64,000 nt of DNA, taken from positions 21,312 to 85,311 of the forward strand of contig JAFSPR010000052.1 of the NCBI GenBank assembly GCA_017451395.1, read 5' to 3'. How positions within the stretch are numbered: the stretch's first letter is position 1; each line of letters opens with the position of its first letter. Of the stretch, positions 44,542 to 53,042 are shown piece after piece. The stretch is from Bacteroidales bacterium (GTDB lineage Bacteria; Bacteroidota; Bacteroidia; Bacteroidales; UBA932). The position numbers and the translations under genes are program-made. The notes beneath the pieces were generated by a model. It was not told the origin of the DNA. It was given only the letters and a program-made list of their open reading frames with translations, and did not search any database.

Positions 44542-46383
44542 ATGAAGATGAAACTATTACTGATATCGGCAATAATGTGGGCATTGACCGCCATCACTGC
44601 CGCCGCTGAAGACCTCAACCCCACTTTCAGCCCGGACTCCACTTTCGTTGCATTCACCCGTGACAATGACCTCTGGGTAAAGAACGTGGCATCCGGAGAG
44701 GAAACGCGTCTTACTACAGACGGAACTGAAACCATAATGAACGGATACGCCAGCTGGGTGTATTATGAGGAGATCTTCGGGAGGCCTTCAAAATACCGCG
44801 CCTTCTGGTGGAGCCCTGATTCCAAAACCATTGCGTTCTACCGCTTTGACGACACCCAGGTCCCTATGTTCCCCATCTACTCGCCATTCGGCCAGGACGG
44901 CACCCTCCGCCGCACGCATTATCCCAAGGCCGGGGAGCGCAATCCGGAGGTACGCATCGGCTTTGCAAGCGTGAACGGCGGCTCCGTTGTCTGGGCCGAT
45001 TTTGACGAGAAGGAAGACCAGTACTTTGGGACGCCTTTCTGGGGTGCGGACGGTAAAACGCTCTACGTTTCCCGAGAGCCCCGCATCCAGAATACCCTTG
45101 ACCTTTACGCCGTAAATGCGGAAAACGGCAGCAAGAGGCAGATCTACCATGAGCATGTCCATACATGGCTGGACTGGATTGAAGGCATGCTTTTCACGGA
45201 TAAGGGCCTCTATATGGTCCGAAGTTTTGAGACCGGCTGGCAGCAGATCTACTTCCTCAGTTACGACGGCCTTACCCTTAAACGTCTTACGGACGGCCCC
45301 AACTGGAGAATCCAGCTTCTTAAGGCCGATAAAAACGGCACGGTGTATTTCATTGCAGAGCGTGATTCCCACGTAAGGAAAAACGTTTACAAGGTTACAA
45401 AGAAGGGAAAGATTACACCCCTTTCAGACCTTACCATGAATGTTTTGGCAGCCGAATTCACGGAGGACGGCAAGCACTTCAAAACCATGGAATCCAACCT
45501 AAAAACGCCATGGCAGCGCAGGGAATATGACCTCAAGGGCAAGTACAAGGTCCTGGAGGGAGGTGATGCGGCCGCTGCGGAAGGCACGGGAGAACTTGTG
45601 AGCATTACCGTGGACGGCCTGGAACTCCCCGGAGTGATCATCTACCCGGAAGGCTTTGACCCGGAAAAGGAATACCCCGTCCACGTGGACATTTACGGAG
45701 GCCCGGATACCCCCATGGTCCACGACCGCTGGATTAATCCATCCCGCTACCAGTGGTTCCGCGAAAACGGAATCATAGAACTGATTGCAGACTGCCGCGC
45801 CGCCGGCCACAACGGCCGTGAAGGCCTTGACGCCATCTATAAGCGCCTTGGAACGGTGGAGGTAAGTGACTTCATCGAGTGGGCAAAATGGCTCCGTAGC
45901 CTCCCTTACGTAAAGGCCGATAAGATTGGCGTGGAAGGCTTCAGTTTTGGCGGCACTATGACAACTCTCCTTGTTACAACGGCATCCGAGTACTATCCTT
46001 ACGGCATTGCGGGTGGCGGCGTCTATGACTGGACACTGTATGACACCCACTACACGGAGCGCTTCATGTCCACCCCTCAGGACAACCCCGACGGCTATAA
46101 TGACACTGCCGTAATACGCCGTGTGAAGGACTATCCCGGGGAGTACGGCTCAGATAAGGTGATGCTTAAACTCACCCACGGCACCGGAGATGACAACGTC
46201 CATTTCCAGAACACCCTTCAGCTCATGGACGTACTCCAGAGGCAGGGATCGGCCTTTGAATTCATGATCTACCCTGACGGAATGCACGGCTACCGTGGCT
46301 ACCAGGGCGCCCACGACACCAAGGCCAGCCGGGAATTCTGGCAGCGCTACTTGAAGAGCGAGGACGGAAAATTCACAAGATAG
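44542..46383 (+). CDS. Exported dipeptidyl peptidase IV-type (S9B) serine peptidase, short propeller
   Basis: 613 residues. Signal peptide ending TAITAAAE. Catalytic triad: Ser468 (G-F-S-F-G-G; most relatives have GWSYGG), Asp about 551 (TGDDNVH) and His582 (DGMHGY). The Glu-Glu that recognises the peptide N-terminus is in YYEEIFGR (about 76-77). Relatives have this motif near residue 200, so about 120 residues of the beta-propeller's first blades are missing. The gene upstream is divergent, so this is not a start error. Cleaves dipeptides after Pro/Ala. Its 3' end overlaps the convergent helicase gene by 37 bp. Confidence 0.88.
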   Translation: MKMKLLLISAIMWALTAITAAAEDLNPTFSPDSTFVAFTRDNDLWVKNVASGEETRLTTDGTETIMNGYASWVYYEEIFGRPSKYRAFWWSPDSKTIAFYRFDDTQVPMFPIYSPFGQDGTLRRTHYPKAGERNPEVRIGFASVNGGSVVWADFDEKEDQYFGTPFWGADGKTLYVSREPRIQNTLDLYAVNAENGSKRQIYHEHVHTWLDWIEGMLFTDKGLYMVRSFETGWQQIYFLSYDGLTLKRLTDGPNWRIQLLKADKNGTVYFIAERDSHVRKNVYKVTKKGKITPLSDLTMNVLAAEFTEDGKHFKTMESNLKTPWQRREYDLKGKYKVLEGGDAAAAEGTGELVSITVDGLELPGVIIYPEGFDPEKEYPVHVDIYGGPDTPMVHDRWINPSRYQWFRENGIIELIADCRAAGHNGREGLDAIYKRLGTVEVSDFIEWAKWLRSLPYVKADKIGVEGFSFGGTMTTLLVTTASEYYPYGIAGGGVYDWTLYDTHYTERFMSTPQDNPDGYNDTAVIRRVKDYPGEYGSDKVMLKLTHGTGDDNVHFQNTLQLMDVLQRQGSAFEFMIYPDGMHGYRGYQGAHDTKASREFWQRYLKSEDGKFTR

Positions 46384-47774
46384 AGTTTGTCCACCGCGCG
46401 GGTGAAGGCCGTGTAGAGCCATTTCAGGTCATCGGCCGACAGGAAATCCTGCCAGATGGGATTATCCACAAACACGCACTGCCACTGCCCGCCCTGGGCC
46501 TTGTGGCAGGTTATTGCGCTGGCATATTTGAGTTGGATGGCGTTGTAGTAGGGGTCTTCCCTCACGGCATCGTAGCGTTTCTTTTTGGTGGTGAGGTGGG
46601 AATAATCGGCCAGGACGCCCTGATACAGGGCATTGGACTGGTCGTAGGTAAGGGAGGCCGATTCCGACGAAAGCGTGTCCAGAAGCACCTTGGAGGTTAT
46701 TTCCTGATTGCCGTAATCCGGCAGCGAAAGGGTTGCATCAGCAAAATGAAGGCCGTAACGTTCCTCGAAATGGCGTATCCTCATAAGGCGCACTATGTCC
46801 CCGTTTGCTATGTAATCCGTGCCTTCCAGGCCCTCCAGATAGTGATTCTTCACCACCATCAGTTTGTCTCCCCTCACCAGTTGCTCCTCCCGGTACAGCA
46901 CCTGGGCGCGGATGCCGGCGTTGTAACGCACTGCCCGCTTGTTGGACCGGCATAAAACCGCCACTTCATCCTCCCCGAACTTGCCGTAGGAATCGGAGAG
47001 GGCATCCAGAAGTTCGCTGCCGGTGATGCTCTCTATGTCCGGGAAGCCCTTTGTCACAAGTCCTAGTTCGTCAAGGCCGATAGGGTCCTCCCCCAGGGCC
47101 AGTTTCTCCCTCAGGCGGGTGGCGTTCACAAGGATGCCGGAGCCCTCCCCCTGCCTCACCACGGTTGTTAGCGTTGCAAACGACACCCCGCCGATTCCAG
47201 CCATATACTCCGGACTCAGGGCTGGCGACGCGTCAAGGCCCACCGGCGGCAACTGGGCGTTGTCTCCGACCAGTATGAGGCGGCAGTCTACCCCGGAGCG
47301 GACAAAAGCCACAAGGTCTTCCAGCAGGTTTCCGGACCCGAAGGCCGATCCCTTCTCCCCTGCCTCTATCCCTATAAGGGAGACCTCGTCCACTATGAAA
47401 AGCGTGTTCCGGGACTTGTTCGGCATAAGGGAAAACTGCCCGAAGCCGTCACTTCCGAAGGATTTCTGCCTGTAGATGTGCTTGTGGATGGTGGAGGCGG
47501 GACGCCCCGCATAGGAAGACAGCACTTTTGCCGAGCGGCCTGTAGGCGCCAGCAGTACGCACTTCACTTCAAGGTCGGTGAGGGCGTTTATCACAGATGC
47601 CAGGGCTGCGGTCTTACCCGTTCCCGCATAGCCGTTCACCACCAGTATATCGCCGTCGTCGGACGTAAGGAAAGACGCCACTTTCTGCAGCAGGGCATAC
47701 TGGCAGGGCGTTGGCTCATAAGGGAACCAGCGTAGAAAAGCGTCATTAAGAAACCCCTCCCTCGAAAGCATCAC
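46347..47774 (-). CDS. ATP-dependent RecD-like DNA helicase
   Basis: 475 residues. SF1B helicase: Walker A NGYAGTGKT (about residue 50), Walker B LFIVDEVSLIG, motif III LVGDNAQLPPVG, and the C-terminal UvrD_C_2 motif SAITCHKAQGGQW plus YTAFTRAVDKLYLV. No RecB/RecC neighbours and no N-terminal RecD2 extension. Last gene of a three-gene operon with trkH (4-bp overlap). Confidence 0.88.
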   Translation of the reverse strand: MMLSREGFLNDAFLRWFPYEPTPCQYALLQKVASFLTSDDGDILVVNGYAGTGKTAALASVINALTDLEVKCVLLAPTGRSAKVLSSYAGRPASTIHKHIYRQKSFGSDGFGQFSLMPNKSRNTLFIVDEVSLIGIEAGEKGSAFGSGNLLEDLVAFVRSGVDCRLILVGDNAQLPPVGLDASPALSPEYMAGIGGVSFATLTTVVRQGEGSGILVNATRLREKLALGEDPIGLDELGLVTKGFPDIESITGSELLDALSDSYGKFGEDEVAVLCRSNKRAVRYNAGIRAQVLYREEQLVRGDKLMVVKNHYLEGLEGTDYIANGDIVRLMRIRHFEERYGLHFADATLSLPDYGNQEITSKVLLDTLSSESASLTYDQSNALYQGVLADYSHLTTKKKRYDAVREDPYYNAIQLKYASAITCHKAQGGQWQCVFVDNPIWQDFLSADDLKWLYTAFTRAVDKLYLVNFPSSLFK

Positions 47775-49225
47775 TTTGACTTGGGGTTGATGATGCTGGA
47801 GAGGACCGCGAGGACCGGATAGATCTCCACGCGGCCAAGGAACATATCGGCGGAAAAAACGAATTTAAGGGCCGATGGCTCAGCGTTATAGTTTCCCATA
47901 GAGCCTATGCTCCCAAGCGAAGGCCCCACATTGGCAAGACTTGCAAGTGACCCCAGCAGCGCGTGGTTGTTAGGGTCTCCAAGCAGGAGGCACAGCACTG
48001 TTGAGAAGCCTATGAGGAGGAAGAAAAGCGCTATGTAGAGCACCTGGGGATAGATATCTTCGTCGTGGAGAATGCGGCGGCCCATCCTCACCTCAAAGAT
48101 GGAGGAAGGATTGAGGGTTTTAAGGTTCTGCATATGCACGGCCTTGAAAAGCACCATCACGCGGTCTACTTTGAGGCCGCCGGTTGTTGAACCCGCACAT
48201 CCGCACACAAGGCTCACAAGGATGAGCATAAAGCACGGGAGCATAGGCCAGACGGAATTGTCGCTGAGACCGAATCCCGTTGTGGAAGCGTAACTCACCA
48301 CGTGGAACGTACCGTCAAGGAACGCCCTGCCCCAGGAAAGTCCAAGGTCCGAGTACTTGAGGCCGATGGAAGCCACTATTGAAATCACCACCAGCCCCAC
48401 CACATAAAAACGCAGGACGGCATTTCTCAGCGGTTTCAGGGAGCGCGTCACAATCACCACGTATATGATTCCGAAGTGGATGGAGGCCAGAAACATGAAC
48501 AGTATGGTGACGATGGGGATGGCCCCGCCGCTGAAAGCCCCTATGGAAAGGTTCTTGGAGGAGAACCCGCCGCAGGCGCACACGCTGAAGGCGTGGCAGA
48601 TTGCGTCGAAGGCCGACATTCCGCAAAGGAGATACGCCACAAACGCCGCAACGCATATGCCGATATAAACCCACGCAAAGATGGAGACCGTTTTATTGAC
48701 GCGAGTCCGGTAGTCGTCCCGTGAAAGCGACGACAGTTCCATATTGGTGAGCCTGAGGCGCACCGGGGAAGACGTGGGGATTATGAGGAGGAGGAACACC
48801 ACGACTCCCAATCCGCCGATAAAATGCGTGGAAGCCCTCCAGAAGACAAGGCTCTTTGGAAGGGCCTCTACGTCTTCCAGGATGGTGGCGCCGGTGGTGG
48901 TAAAGCCGGATACGCTCTCGAACCAGGCGTTCACAACCGTGAAGGGGCCGCCCCACAGGGCATAAGGCAGGGAGCCGAACACGAAGGACAGGAGCCAGGA
49001 AAGGAAGATGATCCAGTAGCCGTCCTTAAGGCTTATGTGAGGGGTTTTCCTTACAAAGATGAAGGGGAAGACGCCAACCGCAAAGGTTATGGTAAAACTG
49101 ATGAGAAGCGGCGCCAGGGCACTGTCCTGACCGTTTGCAAGGGACACGAACACGGACATCAGCATAAACAGCGCGCTCACCAGAAGCGCGATGCCGACGT
49201 TCCTGGATATTACCTTCAGGTTCAT
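47771..49225 (-). CDS. trkH: TrkH/KtrB-type potassium uptake channel subunit
   Basis: 484 residues. Four pore repeats can be located by their filter loops: SGFTTTGATILED, VCACGGFSSKNL, YASTTGFGLSD and LANVGPSLGS, each preceded by a pore helix. Forms the K+-conducting membrane subunit; it normally works with a cytoplasmic TrkA/KtrA RCK protein, absent from this window. The gene upstream encodes a sensor-like membrane protein overlapping by four bases. Confidence 0.92.
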   Translation of the reverse strand: MNLKVISRNVGIALLVSALFMLMSVFVSLANGQDSALAPLLISFTITFAVGVFPFIFVRKTPHISLKDGYWIIFLSWLLSFVFGSLPYALWGGPFTVVNAWFESVSGFTTTGATILEDVEALPKSLVFWRASTHFIGGLGVVVFLLLIIPTSSPVRLRLTNMELSSLSRDDYRTRVNKTVSIFAWVYIGICVAAFVAYLLCGMSAFDAICHAFSVCACGGFSSKNLSIGAFSGGAIPIVTILFMFLASIHFGIIYVVIVTRSLKPLRNAVLRFYVVGLVVISIVASIGLKYSDLGLSWGRAFLDGTFHVVSYASTTGFGLSDNSVWPMLPCFMLILVSLVCGCAGSTTGGLKVDRVMVLFKAVHMQNLKTLNPSSIFEVRMGRRILHDEDIYPQVLYIALFFLLIGFSTVLCLLLGDPNNHALLGSLASLANVGPSLGSIGSMGNYNAEPSALKFVFSADMFLGRVEIYPVLAVLSSIINPKSK

Positions 49226-50040
49226 TTGCCGCTTTCCTTCATTTCAGAGATGCGCCGCCTGAGGTTGCGGTTTTCTTCCGTGAGGTTGGTTATGGATTCG
49301 TTCAGCTGCCCCAGTTGGTCACTGTTGTCAAACTCATAGGTGTAGCGGTGACGGAACTGCAGGAAGTCCTTCAGGCCGTCCCTCATACGGTAGATGGGCC
49401 CTACATAATATACTGTAATGTAGAACAGCAGCATAAACACCAGGAGGATGGCCACGGAAACCGCCACGGCCCCGGGGATGATGCTGCGGTAAAAGCCTCT
49501 GTCAAAGTTGGCGGAATTCTCCTGAAGTTCCGTGTACATTGCGCCGCTGAGTTTATCCAGATACCCCCTCATACGGCCGAAGATGGGCTGGAGGCGGTTG
49601 AAGTACCAGTCACGGGAGTCTATGAAATTGGATTCCAGGACATCCTCCAGTTCCAGGGAGGCCAGCATATAGGCCGAATATGCGTACACCACGGAATCGG
49701 CCAGGGGACCCGCCACGAAAGACTGGCGGAGGGAGTCGCAGTAACTGAGGAACTCCGTACGGTTGAAATCCGGCAGGGAGTTCAGGCCGTCGTCGCCTAT
49801 CACCGCCAGCATCCTCAAGTTGTAGGCGTCCACGGCGTCCACCATATTCTGGGTGACGTGGATGTTGCGGATGTCACTGGCGATCATATTGGAGACGTAG
49901 TTGGACATATGCCTGTACTCCAGGATTGAGATGACGCTTGACATCAGGAGCACAACGGCTATGGCGCTGAAAGACAGCGTCATTTTCATCCTTAGGGAGA
50001 GGCGGTATTCCCGCAGCCAGTTTTTCAGTTTCACAAACAT
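49222..50040 (-). CDS. Sensor-like membrane protein without output domain
   Basis: 272 residues. TM1 about 20-42 (MTLSFSAIAVVLLMSSVISIL), an extracytoplasmic helical domain of about 150 residues, TM2 about 190-214 (IPGAVAVSVAILLVFMLLFYITVYY), then a HAMP-like and coiled-coil stretch (DQLGQLNESITNLTEENRNLRRRI) that ends with the protein. This is the architecture of a histidine-kinase or chemoreceptor sensor half with the kinase or signalling domain missing. It is translationally coupled to trkH. Function unknown. Confidence 0.7.
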   Translation of the reverse strand: MFVKLKNWLREYRLSLRMKMTLSFSAIAVVLLMSSVISILEYRHMSNYVSNMIASDIRNIHVTQNMVDAVDAYNLRMLAVIGDDGLNSLPDFNRTEFLSYCDSLRQSFVAGPLADSVVYAYSAYMLASLELEDVLESNFIDSRDWYFNRLQPIFGRMRGYLDKLSGAMYTELQENSANFDRGFYRSIIPGAVAVSVAILLVFMLLFYITVYYVGPIYRMRDGLKDFLQFRHRYTYEFDNSDQLGQLNESITNLTEENRNLRRRISEMKESGK

Positions 50041-50049
50041 AATAGGTTA

Positions 50050-50105
50050 CAAATATACATATTTTTTCTCTAATCGTTATTTTTAAAAAATTTTTCTTAT
50101 ATTTG
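50050..50105. promoter_or_regulatory. Divergent promoters: sensor/trkH operon and ROK gene
   Basis: TATATTTG on the minus strand (50050-50057) and TATATTTG on the plus strand (50098-50105), 40 bp apart in an AT-rich gap. A ROK protein could regulate its own gene from here. Confidence 0.5.
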
Positions 50106-50127
50106 CGTGATTAATAAATTTTAGGCT

Positions 50128-51330
50128 ATGAGAGAGACGTTCCTGGAGAAAAAAGATACAAAGAACTCCCTTCTTAAGAAACAAATACTCTATCTCTGCA
50201 TAGAGCACGGAGAACACAGTATATCGGCCATCAGCGAAGCCATAGGCGCATCAGTGCCCACCGCCACCAAACTCATCGGAGAACTGATGGAAGAGGGCTT
50301 TATGGTGGACCTGGGGAAGTCCGGCACCTCCGGCGGCAGGCGTCCTTCAATCTATGGTCTCAACCCGGAGGCCGGCTATTTTATGGGCGTGGACATCCGT
50401 AATTCCCACGCCAGTATGGCCATTACGGACTTCAAAGGCGGCCTGAAGGTGTTCAAGGACGACATCCCCATGAGCCTTGAGGCCAATGAGGAATCCGTCC
50501 ACAGACTGGCTTCCTCCATCCGTAACTTCATAAGCGGGACGGACATCCCCTGGAACAAACTGATGGGCCTTGGAGTAAGCATCCCGGGGCGCGTAAACCC
50601 CGTCACCGGCTACTCCAACCTGTATTCCTTCGACGACAAACGCCCCATCACCCAGATCCTCCAGGAAGACCTCAACCTTCACGTGGTGCTGGAAAATGAC
50701 TCCCGCGCAATGACCTACGGAGAGTACCTCGGCGGCGGACTGAAGGAGAAGAATATGCTCTACGTGAACGTGAGCTGGGGACTTGGAATGGGTATGATCC
50801 TTGGCGGAGTCCTCTACTGCGGAACCTCCGGATACAGCGGCGAATTCGGCCACTTCCCTCTCCTCGACAACGGCATAATGTGCCGGTGCGGCAAGGTGGG
50901 CTGCCTGGAAACCGGCGCCTCCGGAAGCGCGCTCGTGAGGAAGATGGTGGAGAAACTCCAGGGCGGAAGGGCATCTTCCCTTGCGGCCAAATTCAAGGCC
51001 GATGGAAAGGTGAACCTCAACGACATCTTCCAGGCCATCAAGAACGAGGACAGCCTTGCAATTGAAGTGGTTGAGAAACTGGGCCTCAACCTCGGCCGCG
51101 GCCTTGCGGGCCTTATCAACATCTTCAACCCGGAACTGGTGGTTATCGGCGGAAAGGTTGCGGTTGCGGCGGGAGATTACCTGATGCTCCCCATCCGCAC
51201 CGCCATCAAGCGCCATGTCCTTAACATCGCCAACAAAGACACATCTATAAAACTCACCCAACTCCGCCAGAAGGCCGCGCCCACCGGAGCCGCCCTCCTT
51301 GTCCGGAGCCGTATGCTCGGAATCCTGTAA
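50128..51330 (+). CDS. ROK-family transcriptional regulator / sugar kinase-like protein
   Basis: 400 residues. N-terminal winged HTH (about 20-75: HSISAISEAIGASVPTATKLIGELMEEGFM), then the ROK fold: GVDIRNSHASMAITD (phosphate loop region), LGVSIPGRV, NDSRAMTYGEYLGGG with the catalytic-type Asp, and the Zn-binding CRCGKVGCLE with the upstream His in GEFGHFP. NagC/Mlc-like regulators have this architecture; they usually sense a sugar. Six bp before the aminotransferase. Confidence 0.9.
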   Translation: MRETFLEKKDTKNSLLKKQILYLCIEHGEHSISAISEAIGASVPTATKLIGELMEEGFMVDLGKSGTSGGRRPSIYGLNPEAGYFMGVDIRNSHASMAITDFKGGLKVFKDDIPMSLEANEESVHRLASSIRNFISGTDIPWNKLMGLGVSIPGRVNPVTGYSNLYSFDDKRPITQILQEDLNLHVVLENDSRAMTYGEYLGGGLKEKNMLYVNVSWGLGMGMILGGVLYCGTSGYSGEFGHFPLLDNGIMCRCGKVGCLETGASGSALVRKMVEKLQGGRASSLAAKFKADGKVNLNDIFQAIKNEDSLAIEVVEKLGLNLGRGLAGLINIFNPELVVIGGKVAVAAGDYLMLPIRTAIKRHVLNIANKDTSIKLTQLRQKAAPTGAALLVRSRMLGIL

Positions 51331-51336
51331 ACTGCT

Positions 51337-52536
51337 ATGCCAAAGATATCACGCCGCGGCCTTGAGATGCCGTCGTCACCCATACGTAAACTCGCCCCGC
51401 TGGCCAATGAAGCCAAACGCCAGGGCGTGAAAGTGTATCACCTCAATATCGGCCAGCCGGATCTGCCCACCCCGCAGAAGGCCCTGGATGCCCTTAAGGA
51501 GATTGACCGCAAAACGCTGGAGTACAGTCCCTCGGAGGGGTTTATCGGCCTCAGGGAAAAACTGGTGGGGTACTATGCCAAGTTCGGGATCCGTGACATT
51601 GCCCCGGAAAACATAATCGTCACTGCGGGCGGTTCTGAGGGTATCCTGCTCACGTTCCTTGCTTGTATGAACCCCGGCGACGAAATGATTATGGTGGAGC
51701 CAGGCTACGCCAACTACATCTCCTTTGCCGTCACTGCCGGAATTGTTGTGAAAACCGTCACTTCCTATATTGAGGACGGCTTCAAACTGCCCCCGATGGA
51801 GGCTTTCGAAGAGGTTATTACGCCTAAGACACGCGCAATACTTCTTTGCAATCCCGGCAACCCCACGGGCGCCGTCTACTCCCCGGAAGATCTCCGGAAG
51901 ATCAAGGAACTGGTCCTCAAGTATGACCTCTACCTGATTTCCGACGAGGTTTACCGTGAGTTCGTGTACACGGACGAGCCCTATGTGAGCGTAATGAGCC
52001 TTGGCATCCCGGACAACGCCATCCTCATCGACTCCGTGAGCAAACGTTACTCCGAGTGCGGTATCCGCATTGGTATGATAGTAACCAAGAACCGCCTTGT
52101 CTATGATACCGTGATGAAATACTGCCAAGCCCGCCTGAGCCCTCCCCTTCTTGGCCAGATTGTGGCCGAGGCCTCAATTGAAGGCACCGAGGAGTATTCA
52201 CGCGAGAGTTACAATGAGTACAAGTCCAGGAGGGATTTCTTCATAAAGGGCCTCAACAGCATCCCCGGTGTGTTCTCCCCTATGCCCCACGGCGCGTTCT
52301 ATACCGTCGCCAGCCTTCCTGTGGCCGATGCCGAGGATTTCTGCCGCTGGTGCCTCACGGACTTCCGTATGGACGGCGAGACCGTTATGATGGCCCCCGC
52401 CGCCGGCTTCTACCGCAACCCGGACCTTGGCCGAAACCAGGTTCGCCTTGCCTACGTCCTGTGCCGTGAAGACCTCCAGCGCAGCCTGATGCTCCTCCGC
52501 GGCGCCCTCAAGGCCTACAATCACCGGGAAGTGTAG
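51337..52536 (+). CDS. PLP-dependent aminotransferase, class I/II
   Basis: 399 residues, fold type I. NIGQPDLPTP, the AGGSEGILL cofactor phosphate loop, LCNPGNPTGAVYS with the Asp/Asn set, DEVYREFVY and the PLP lysine in DSVSKRYSECGIRIGM. Resembles aspartate/aromatic aminotransferases; the amino donor is not certain. Co-transcribed with the ROK regulator six bases upstream, an unusual pairing. Followed by the 52-bp repeat array. Confidence 0.88.
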   Translation: MPKISRRGLEMPSSPIRKLAPLANEAKRQGVKVYHLNIGQPDLPTPQKALDALKEIDRKTLEYSPSEGFIGLREKLVGYYAKFGIRDIAPENIIVTAGGSEGILLTFLACMNPGDEMIMVEPGYANYISFAVTAGIVVKTVTSYIEDGFKLPPMEAFEEVITPKTRAILLCNPGNPTGAVYSPEDLRKIKELVLKYDLYLISDEVYREFVYTDEPYVSVMSLGIPDNAILIDSVSKRYSECGIRIGMIVTKNRLVYDTVMKYCQARLSPPLLGQIVAEASIEGTEEYSRESYNEYKSRRDFFIKGLNSIPGVFSPMPHGAFYTVASLPVADAEDFCRWCLTDFRMDGETVMMAPAAGFYRNPDLGRNQVRLAYVLCREDLQRSLMLLRGALKAYNHREV

Positions 52537-52568
52537 TCTTTTCACCGCGCCGCAACGTCTCAGCCCCG

Positions 52569-52850
52569 CCAGCACCTGGTGAGGCCCTAAATCACGCAAT
52601 TCCGGTCTTCAACGGATGCTCCAGCACGTGATGAGGAGCGGAAACCCGTAATTCTGGTCCTGGAGAGATGCTCCAGCACGCGTTGAGGACCTAAAACCCG
52701 CAATTCCGGTCCTAGAGAGATGCTCCAGCACGCGTTGAGGACCTAAAAACCGCAATTCCGGTCCTAGAGAGATGCTTCAGCACGCGATGAGGACCGGAAA
52801 TACACAATTCCGGTCCTGAGTGTGTGTTCCAGCGCGTGACCTGGTCCCCC
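52569..52850 (+). repeat. Tandem array of 52-bp REP-like hairpin units (5.5 copies)
   Basis: Units begin at 52569, 52621, 52673, 52725, 52777 and 52829, exactly 52 bp apart, the last one partial. Each reads CCAGCACG, then GATG/GTTG-AGGACC, an A-rich loop, AATTCCGGTCC and GAGATGCT. The best copy (52790-52817) pairs 10 bp (AGGACCGGAA / TTCCGGTCCT) round an 8-nt loop. Direct orientation with no spacers, so not CRISPR. Sits between the aminotransferase and the RAYT gene. Confidence 0.92.
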
Positions 52851-52949
52851 AAAATGCAAAAAATGAATCAAAAATGTGCTTTTTTGTGAGTATTTTCAAT
52901 ATAACAAACCCGCCTACAGATACGCCAGTGGCATTTTTTGCAAAATAAA

Positions 52950-52970
52950 CGTTTAACACTTTTTTAAACG
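52950..52970. promoter_or_regulatory. Hairpin upstream of the RAYT gene
   Basis: CGTTTAA / TTAAACG, 7-bp stem with a 7-nt loop in an AT-rich region, about 70 bp before the RAYT start. It is unlike the 52-bp repeats; it may be a regulatory hairpin or end of the element. Confidence 0.4.
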
Positions 52971-53042
52971 GATAATTATTTGGATATTTGTGGAGCGGAG
53001 CGCATTCATAGCAAGTTTTTTTTACATAAAACAGATTTTGCT

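Noticed and set aside
52569-52850. CRISPR array
   Set aside because: Repeats are contiguous with a 52-bp period and no unique spacers, and no cas genes are nearby. They are REP-like hairpin units.
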